Source: Candidatus Heimdallarchaeota archaeon
Lineage (GTDB): Archaea > Asgardarchaeota > Heimdallarchaeia > JABLTI01
Length of the DNA: 9,526 nt
Reading direction: 5' to 3'
Assembly: GCA_030671945.1 (NCBI GenBank)
Contig: DAOVHJ010000073.1
Location: forward strand, 1-9,526
The notes under the pieces are model-generated. The model saw only the letters and a list, made by a program, of their open reading frames with translations. It was not told the DNA's origin and did not search any database. A program made the translations under genes and the position numbers. Positions 4,770-9,526 of this stretch are shown piece by piece. Numbering within the stretch: the stretch's first letter is position 1; each line of letters starts with the position of its first letter.

Positions 4770-6710
4770 TTAGGTTTCCAATCCCAATTCTTCTAGTTTT
4801 GCATTGAATTTTTTATTTAACATCTCATTAACAAGTTTGCCATCAATTTTTCCTCTAACTTGCTCCATTACATGACCCATTAGTTTTCCAAGAGCTCGTT
4901 GTCCATTATCTTTTATGAAATCTAGATTCTCTTTGATGACTCCATCAATAATTTGGCTTAGTTGGTTTTCTGAAACAAGTGCTAATTCTAATAGTTCTAA
5001 GGCTGCATCCATTTTATCCTTTGGTTTTTCAGCAAAGTGTTTCAGTAAAGGTTCTATAGCTTCTTTTGCTATTTTCTTATTTTTTAGCAACTCGAAAATA
5101 TCTTTTATTTTTTTGTCAGCGAGGTTCTCAATTGGCACATTATCTCTTGCGAGAGCCTTCATAGTTTGCTCAAGAGTAACAGCCACAAGTATTGGATCAA
5201 TACCATTTTTTACGAGATCATCAAACAAATCTGCTCTTGTTGAGATAGCCATTTCTTTGGCGATATCCTCAGGCAAATTTAGAGTTTTAATATACCGTTC
5301 TTCTTTTTTATCAGGTAATTCTGGTAATTCTTCATCTATTCGTTTTATTCGAGCATTTGTTATAACTATTGGATAAGAATCAGTATCGGGGTACATTCTT
5401 CCTGCACCACCGAGGTATCGTCTGAAGCTCGTTGTACCATCCTCATTTGCATGTCTTGTTTCTTCCGGTACTCCAGTAAAAATCTCTTTTACTCGAATTA
5501 TTATTTCAGATAATGCAGAAATTGTATCTTCCTTCTTTCCTATTACGAGAGCTACTGCATCTGTACTTTTACATTTGAAGAATTTATACAAACTCACAAC
5601 TTCTTTCTCTTTAACTCCAAAGTTAAGGAGCTCATCAGTATGCAAAATCCCACCTAAACCCGTAATAACTTGAACTCTTTCAGCTAGTTCTTTACCAAAT
5701 GTTTTCTCAGCTTGGATTTTTTTGCTGAGAATACCTTTCATACCTGGTAATTTGACTCCCTCGATGTGTTGCTTTTCTTTTATTGCTTCTTTCAGCAATT
5801 TTGATGTTGTTTTTGCGAAAACATTTTTACAGTCTTTAAACTCAGCTATGTAAGTTTCCGAAGTCAATTTCTTCTTTTCCAAAAATTCCTTAATCCCTAA
5901 TAAAGCAAGTTGTCTGTCAACTTCTAGCTTGACATATTCTGGCAACATATCTAAGACTTGTACACCCTTTATTTCAATCCTAGAACCCTGTTCTATACTT
6001 ATATTCAAATCCTGTCGAATTGTTCCTAATCCTCGTTTTACTTTCCCAGTAGCTCGAAGTATACGACCTATCCCCTCAGCAATTAATTTGATTTCATATG
6101 GATCACTAATTGCAATTGTTTTAGTTACTATTTCAACGAGAGGAATGCCTAAACGATCTACTCTCCAAGTAATCGTACGCCCGATATTTGAAATCTCCCT
6201 GCAAGAATCTTCCTCAATCGCTAACATATCTAAGTTAACTACTTTTCCAGCAGCTTTTATCTTTCCACCTATTCCAACAATCATAGATCTTTGAAAACCT
6301 GTAGGAATTGATCCATCCAAATATTGTTTTCTATTTACATGTAATTCATCGAGAATATCCATTTGCAATAAACGGGCAATAGTAATTGCTAAATCAATAG
6401 CATTTGGATCAGGATCAAAAGGTGGGGTTTCATCTATTTCATAACTACATACTGAGTCATGTATTTCATAGACGATTTTCTTTTGTTTCTTGAATTCCAT
6501 TAGTGCAGCTTTGTCGTACTCTCCTAGTTCTGATAAGGTTGGACGCATATGTCTGGTAATTGTTACTTGTGGTTCATCTGAACGCAGATCAGTTTTACAG
6601 TGACAGAAAAGTTTTCGTCCTGTTTCTAATTGTTGATGTAATTCAAGACCACATTTTAAACCTAAAGCGGAATAATCTTTTTGTGGTTTTGTTTTAGCTG
6701 CTTGAGCCAT
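4770..6710 (-). CDS. gatE: Glutamyl-tRNA(Gln) amidotransferase subunit E
   Basis: GatE is the kinase/amidase-acceptor subunit of the archaeal GatDE enzyme. It binds misacylated Glu-tRNA(Gln), phosphorylates the glutamyl group with ATP, and transfers ammonia supplied by GatD to give Gln-tRNA(Gln). The 646 residues match the family in length and order. The GatB-type catalytic cradle has GLELHQQLET (21-30), KQYLDGSIPTGFQRS (128-142) and DRLGIPLVEIVT (185-196). The AspRS-like insertion specific to GatE covers roughly 280-440, ending RRYLGGAGRMYPDTDS. A helical region and YqeY-like tRNA-contacting tail follow, with GQRALGKLMGHVMEQVRGKI (603-622). C36 and C38 (FCHC) could be metal ligands. The start has SD GAGAGG (6719-6724) 8 nt upstream. 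gatE is divergent from gatD, so the two subunits are made from separate transcripts. Identification is secure. Confidence 0.97.
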   Translation of the reverse strand: MAQAAKTKPQKDYSALGLKCGLELHQQLETGRKLFCHCKTDLRSDEPQVTITRHMRPTLSELGEYDKAALMEFKKQKKIVYEIHDSVCSYEIDETPPFDPDPNAIDLAITIARLLQMDILDELHVNRKQYLDGSIPTGFQRSMIVGIGGKIKAAGKVVNLDMLAIEEDSCREISNIGRTITWRVDRLGIPLVEIVTKTIAISDPYEIKLIAEGIGRILRATGKVKRGLGTIRQDLNISIEQGSRIEIKGVQVLDMLPEYVKLEVDRQLALLGIKEFLEKKKLTSETYIAEFKDCKNVFAKTTSKLLKEAIKEKQHIEGVKLPGMKGILSKKIQAEKTFGKELAERVQVITGLGGILHTDELLNFGVKEKEVVSLYKFFKCKSTDAVALVIGKKEDTISALSEIIIRVKEIFTGVPEETRHANEDGTTSFRRYLGGAGRMYPDTDSYPIVITNARIKRIDEELPELPDKKEERYIKTLNLPEDIAKEMAISTRADLFDDLVKNGIDPILVAVTLEQTMKALARDNVPIENLADKKIKDIFELLKNKKIAKEAIEPLLKHFAEKPKDKMDAALELLELALVSENQLSQIIDGVIKENLDFIKDNGQRALGKLMGHVMEQVRGKIDGKLVNEMLNKKFNAKLEELGLET

Positions 6711-6773
6711 TTTTGGAGCCTCTCAATTTTGATTTAAAACAATAATCGGTTGTCTAATATCTTCCTTCTAAAC

Positions 6774-6783
6774 CTATATATTG
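6774..6783 (-). promoter_or_regulatory. Candidate TATA box of gatE
   Basis: On the minus strand this reads CAATATATAG. A start about 25 nt downstream (near 6748) would leave a leader of about 38 nt carrying the GAGAGG SD. Confidence 0.5.
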
Positions 6784-6858
6784 TCTTAAACTTAAAATAA
6801 TTCAATTTTCTATTAATATAAAACTTTGTTAGTGTGTAAAAAGCACTGTAGAAACAAA

Positions 6859-6867
6859 AATTTAAAG
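6859..6867 (+). promoter_or_regulatory. Candidate TATA box of gatD
   Basis: AATTTAAAG lies in an A-rich stretch. Transcription would start near 6890, leaving a leader of about 38 nt, similar to the leader predicted for gatE on the other strand. The 217-bp region between gatE and gatD otherwise shows no clear structure. Confidence 0.4.
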
Positions 6868-6927
6868 AAAACAATGGTCAATCATGAATAGTAGTAATGA
6901 AGAACATATTTTCTGAGAGGATGTATT

Positions 6928-8319
6928 ATGTCTGAGGATTCAAGTAACGATTATCGTGGTATAGCAGCAATTTGGTTAGAAGCTCAAGAAATTAAAGTAT
7001 GGTCCAAAATCAATGTTAAAACAAAAAAAGGAGTTTTCAAAGGAGTACTAATTCCTCGCGGTGAGCAAGGAGATGATAAACACATCATTATAAAATTGCC
7101 CTCGGGTTATAATATTGGCATCAGCTTAGATAGTATTGTTGAGATTAAAACCACAGGCGAGGTTCAAGTTGATTATACAATCTCAGATAAGAAGGTTAAA
7201 AAAGATCCAAAAAAACCTATGGTTGTTTTAATTGGAACCGGAGGAACTATTGCTTCAAAATTGGATTACAGAACAGGAGCAGTTATTCCAGCATTTTCGT
7301 CACAGGAATTATATAACGCAATTCCAGAATTGGAAAAGATATGCAATCTCGAAACCTTACAACTTTTTCAGAAATTGAGTGAAAATATTGAACCAGCAGA
7401 TTGGATTGTCTTAGCTAATGAAATTGCTAGCTGCATAGAGAATATTAATCCTGCAGGGATTGTTATTGCTCACGGAACTGATACCTTACATTTAACAGCC
7501 GCTGCTTTATCATTCATGCTTAAAAATATTGATAGACCAATTGTACTAGTAGGTTCTCAAAGAAGCAGTGATAGACCTTCAAGTGATGCGGCAATCAATT
7601 TAATTAACAGTGTTTATGTTGCTGCAAAGTCAGATATTGCAGAAATTTGTGTTTGTATGCATGGAACATCTGGTGATGCATATAATTTGATTCATAGGGG
7701 TACTCGCGTCAGAAAAATGCATTCCAGTAGAAGAGATGCATTTCGAACAATAGGTGATATTCCATTAGCTAAGATTGAAAACAGAAAAATCAAAAACACG
7801 GGAATAAGCTATCATAAGAGAAGCCACCGAAAGGGGAATCTTGAGATTGACGCTAAATTAGATGAAAATGTTGGGTTGATTTTTAGCTATCCAGGAATGA
7901 AAATAGAGCAAATAGAGTATTTCTTTGAGAACAATTATAGTGGTTTAGTGATTGCAGGTTCTGGTTTGGGACATGTGAATCAAAAATTAATAAAAACAAT
8001 CTCTCGTGCAAAAGAGAAAAATATACCCATCTTTATGACCACTCAGTGTCTATGGGGATTCACTGGAATGAATGTGTATGAAACAGGGAGAATGCTCTTA
8101 GAAGCAGGTGTTATTCCATTATTTAATATGCTCCCAGAAGTTGCTTTAGTAAAAGCAATGTGGGTTCTAGGACACACAAAAGAAATCCCATTTGTTAAAG
8201 AATTAATGCAGAAAAATTTAGCAGGAGAAATTACTGATCGAGAACCATTTGATGGTTATTTAATTCTCCAAGGAAGAGTGGATAAAAGAATTGACAGATT
8301 AATTCGGAAAGAAAAGTAA
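6928..8319 (+). CDS. gatD: Glutamyl-tRNA(Gln) amidotransferase subunit D (asparaginase-like)
   Basis: GatD is the amide-donor subunit of GatDE. It hydrolyses glutamine or asparagine and channels ammonia to GatE. Residues about 1-85 form the N-terminal small beta-barrel typical of GatD (VKTKKGVFKGVLIPRGEQ). An L-asparaginase-type domain begins near residue 97. By alignment to that family, the catalytic residues are T107 (in GTGGTIAS), T184 and D185 (in HGTDT), and K263 (in RVRKMHSSRRDAF); all are present. The late GatD segment GFTGMNVYETGRMLLEAG (377-394) distinguishes it from free asparaginases. The length of 463 residues is normal for the family. The start has SD GAGAGG (6915-6920) 7 nt upstream, the same site as gatE. 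It is followed after 37 bp by a helical gene on the same strand, probably in the same transcript. Identification is secure. Confidence 0.97.
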   Translation: MSEDSSNDYRGIAAIWLEAQEIKVWSKINVKTKKGVFKGVLIPRGEQGDDKHIIIKLPSGYNIGISLDSIVEIKTTGEVQVDYTISDKKVKKDPKKPMVVLIGTGGTIASKLDYRTGAVIPAFSSQELYNAIPELEKICNLETLQLFQKLSENIEPADWIVLANEIASCIENINPAGIVIAHGTDTLHLTAAALSFMLKNIDRPIVLVGSQRSSDRPSSDAAINLINSVYVAAKSDIAEICVCMHGTSGDAYNLIHRGTRVRKMHSSRRDAFRTIGDIPLAKIENRKIKNTGISYHKRSHRKGNLEIDAKLDENVGLIFSYPGMKIEQIEYFFENNYSGLVIAGSGLGHVNQKLIKTISRAKEKNIPIFMTTQCLWGFTGMNVYETGRMLLEAGVIPLFNMLPEVALVKAMWVLGHTKEIPFVKELMQKNLAGEITDREPFDGYLILQGRVDKRIDRLIRKEK

Positions 8320-8356
8320 GAACAAGGTAGAGGTATTTTAAAAGGAACAAATAGCA

Positions 8357-8782
8357 ATGGCTCTTAGTGACGATATTGTTCAAAGAATAGATGATTCAAG
8401 AGTTGTTCTTGAAAGAGTCTATGAGAAATTAGATCCTGAGAATTACACAAAAGGATACGCAGATATCTGGAAAGTAAGAGCAGAAATCGAATTTGTAGTA
8501 ATTTCGTTGAAGCTTCTAAACAATCTTGAAGAAAACGAAATTGGAGTGAAATGGAAAGAAGATTTTTCGCTAACATTAAAGCAAGTACGAGCTGAAAGTA
8601 AGATTCGACAAGTCTTTTTGGAGACTTTTGATTTGTATAATAAATTAGAACAGATAGAGAATATTATTGAATTTTACCGAATTTGTTGGAAATTAAAAGA
8701 GAAATTAACTATTCTTCTTAATGTGGTTAAACCCAAACATAAACGAACAAGTGAATCTGGATCAAAAGAAAAGAAATCATAG
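8357..8782 (+). CDS. Helical protein of unknown function downstream of gatD
   Basis: The 141-residue protein has no signal, membrane segment or Cys pairs. It appears to be almost entirely helical, with amphipathic stretches at about 5-24 (DDIVQRIDDSRVVLERVYEK), 34-57, 67-103 and 105-123. A Lys/Ser-rich, probably disordered tail follows (KPKHKRTSESGSKEKKS). It looks like a small helical-bundle or coiled-coil protein. I recognise no family. It lies 37 bp after gatD with no strong promoter between them and has an SD AAAGGA (8341-8346) 10 nt before the ATG. It is therefore likely co-transcribed with gatD, and a role linked to tRNA or translation is possible but rests on position only. Confidence 0.75.
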   Translation: MALSDDIVQRIDDSRVVLERVYEKLDPENYTKGYADIWKVRAEIEFVVISLKLLNNLEENEIGVKWKEDFSLTLKQVRAESKIRQVFLETFDLYNKLEQIENIIEFYRICWKLKEKLTILLNVVKPKHKRTSESGSKEKKS

Positions 8783-8793
8783 ACTTCTTTTTT
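8764..8793 (+). terminator. Candidate terminator of the gatD transcript
   Basis: AAAAGAA (8764-8770) can pair with TTCTTTT (8785-8791) around a 14-nt loop holding the TAG stop. A run of six T (8788-8793) ends the element. The A/T-only pairs make the stem weak; the T-run is the more reliable archaeal signal. Confidence 0.5.
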
Positions 8794-8865
8794 GTAGTTT
8801 AAATTAGGTATGAATTTAAATGAATAATTTTATGTTAATTCGATAGAATTATAATAATGAAGTAT

Positions 8866-8875
8866 GTATTTAAAA
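8866..8875 (+). promoter_or_regulatory. Candidate TATA box of the zinc-ribbon gene
   Basis: GTATTTAAAA places transcription near 8897, leaving a leader of about 25 nt with a GGAG (8907-8910) 11 nt before the ATG. It follows the T-run terminator of the gatD transcript, so this gene is probably a separate unit. Confidence 0.5.
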
Positions 8876-8921
8876 GCAAGGTTTAAACACAACAAATTAA
8901 TAAATTGGAGAAAATAACAAA

Positions 8922-9149
8922 ATGCCACCAAAATGCCCAAATTGTAAAGGCAAGATGGAATACGAACCACCAAACTATGTTTGCACTTCATGTGGGTTAG
9001 TTGTTAATCGATTTGAGTTCGATAAAACAAAAAGAGAACATTTCGGATCAAAACCAGAAGAAGACGACTCATATTATGAAGAAAAGAAGAAGAAAAAAGA
9101 TTATTTAGATTGGTATCTCTCTTCAGATAAAGAGAGTTATGATGAGTAA
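8922..9149 (+). CDS. Small zinc-ribbon protein with charged tail
   Basis: The 75-residue protein begins MPPKCPNCKGKMEYEPPNYV and contains one C-x2-C...C-x2-C zinc ribbon (C5, C8, C21, C24). The second knuckle reads CTSCGLVV, like the zinc ribbon at the N-terminus of TFIIB and related archaeal transcription factors. The rest is a highly charged tail with an acidic patch (EEDDSYYEE), a Lys run and more acidic residues at the end, and is probably disordered. A stand-alone ribbon of this kind could bind nucleic acid or RNA polymerase, but no cyclin folds follow, so it is not TFB itself. The start is supported by GGAG (8907-8910) 11 nt upstream and a TATA candidate at 8866-8875. The next gene is another Cys-knuckle protein. 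The fold is confident; the function is not known. Confidence 0.85.
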   Translation: MPPKCPNCKGKMEYEPPNYVCTSCGLVVNRFEFDKTKREHFGSKPEEDDSYYEEKKKKKDYLDWYLSSDKESYDE

Positions 9150-9195
9150 AGGTTCCATCCTGAGTTAAATTGACATTATTATATTAAATGATACA

Positions 9196-9233
9196 AGTAG
9201 ACTCAAGCGAATTCTCTTCTACTACCAATTTTT
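9196..9233 (+). terminator. Weak candidate terminator of the zinc-ribbon gene
   Basis: AGTAGA (9196-9201) and TCTACT (9218-9223) can form a 6-bp stem with a 16-nt loop. A run of five T follows at 9229-9233. The stem is short and may be chance. Confidence 0.3.
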
Positions 9234-9299
9234 GTTATTTAGCTTTTCAATATTAATTGTTTTACCTATATCAAAAAAAAAAACAGGCATAGCTGAATC

Positions 9300-9308
9300 T
9301 TATAATAA
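9300..9308 (+). promoter_or_regulatory. Candidate TATA box close to the start at 9328
   Basis: The sequence TTATAATAA lies about 22-28 nt before the ATG at 9328. A start at the usual archaeal distance would fall at or next to the ATG, which suggests a leaderless mRNA. No convincing SD is present. Confidence 0.4.
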
Positions 9309-9327
9309 AAAGAAGTGATTGAGAGTC

Positions 9328-9526
9328 ATGACGGTTAGAGGCAGACATTTACAATGTGATATGCGGAATGTTTGTATTTCTTGTTCTATTAATACATGGC
9401 CTCCTAAAATAAATCAACCCAAGAAATATTATCATTGTGAACATTGCAATTTTGATATTATCTGTGATAAAGGATTATCAATTACCTATGAGTATTATGA
9501 AGACGGTTTTGTTGAGAAAAAAGCTA
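9328..9526 (+). CDS. Cys-knuckle (zinc-binding) protein, partial, open at window end
   Basis: An open frame from ATG 9328 runs to the window edge, giving 66 residues and one extra base. It begins MTVRGRHLQCDMRNVCISCS and continues with aromatic-rich sequence. C16-x2-C19 and C37-x2-C40 (CEHC) form two knuckles 17 residues apart, which fits a zinc ribbon. C10 and C46 are extra cysteines. After the second knuckle come the strand-like segments FDIICDKGLSITYEYYEDGF. Base composition matches the neighbours. It could be a small zinc-ribbon protein or the N-terminus of a larger enzyme; the missing 3' part prevents a decision. It lies 178 bp after another zinc-ribbon gene on the same strand. Translation may be leaderless, as no SD is seen and a TATA-like box sits about 25 nt upstream. 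Confidence 0.65.
   Translation, partial: MTVRGRHLQCDMRNVCISCSINTWPPKINQPKKYYHCEHCNFDIICDKGLSITYEYYEDGFVEKKA

Noticed and set aside
4915..5376. Plus-strand open frames antisense to gatE (also 5929-6294)
   Set aside because: Both lie wholly within gatE, whose family motifs run through the regions; no SD and no recognisable domains.
6702..6726. TTGAG/CTCAA arms around the gatE start codon as a translation-blocking hairpin
   Set aside because: Only a 5-bp stem with a 15-nt loop; too weak to support.
9137..9163. C/D-box guide RNA candidate (ATGATGA followed by CTGA)
   Set aside because: Only one box pair is present, without a proper C'/D set, and the C box lies in the coding end of the zinc-ribbon gene.
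9273..9283. Run of eleven A
   Set aside because: A simple homopolymer in an intergenic region; possible length error in sequencing, with no other structure.

Overview
The window looks like an AT-rich archaeal chromosome segment. Three things support this. Ribosomal protein genes are in the archaeal order uS13-uS4-uS11. Both subunits of the archaea-only Glu-tRNA(Gln) amidotransferase (GatD and GatE) are present. Candidate TATA boxes and Shine-Dalgarno (SD) sites are of archaeal type. A membrane protein with a longin-like cytoplasmic domain, small zinc-ribbon proteins and a long basic tail on uS4 would fit an Asgard archaeon, perhaps a low-GC Heimdallarchaeia-type lineage. That placement is inference; no rRNA or marker tree is available here.

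Layout: (1) Positions 1-1489, minus strand: the ribosomal operon rps13-rps4-rps11, read right to left, with rps11 cut by the window edge. (2) 1490-1708: gene-free leader with candidate TATA boxes and a 9-bp inverted repeat. (3) 1709-3184, minus strand: a seven-helix membrane protein with a longin-like domain and a very acidic tail. (4) 3185-3374: divergent control region with overlapping, mutually exclusive inverted repeats. (5) 3375-4763, plus strand: three small genes not recognised by name. They encode an acidic helical protein, a basic one-helix membrane protein sharing a G-[LM]-P motif with it, and a coiled-coil/winged-helix protein. (6) 4770-6710, minus strand: gatE, convergent with the winged-helix gene across 6 bp. 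(7) 6711-6927: divergent gatE/gatD promoter region. (8) 6928-8782, plus strand: gatD and a helical protein of unknown function, probably one transcript. (9) 8922 to the end, plus strand: two small Cys-knuckle proteins, the second cut by the window edge.

The clear biology is translation: small-subunit assembly and decoding proteins, and the tRNA-dependent route to Gln-tRNA(Gln), in which GatD releases ammonia from an amide donor and GatE activates and amidates Glu-tRNA(Gln). The accessory interest is in 1709-4763. There a membrane-anchored longin-like protein is divergent from a motif-sharing acidic/basic protein pair, with an unusual palindromic control region between them. I see no mobile element, CRISPR array, tRNA or rRNA. 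No gene-free stretch exceeds 300 bp.
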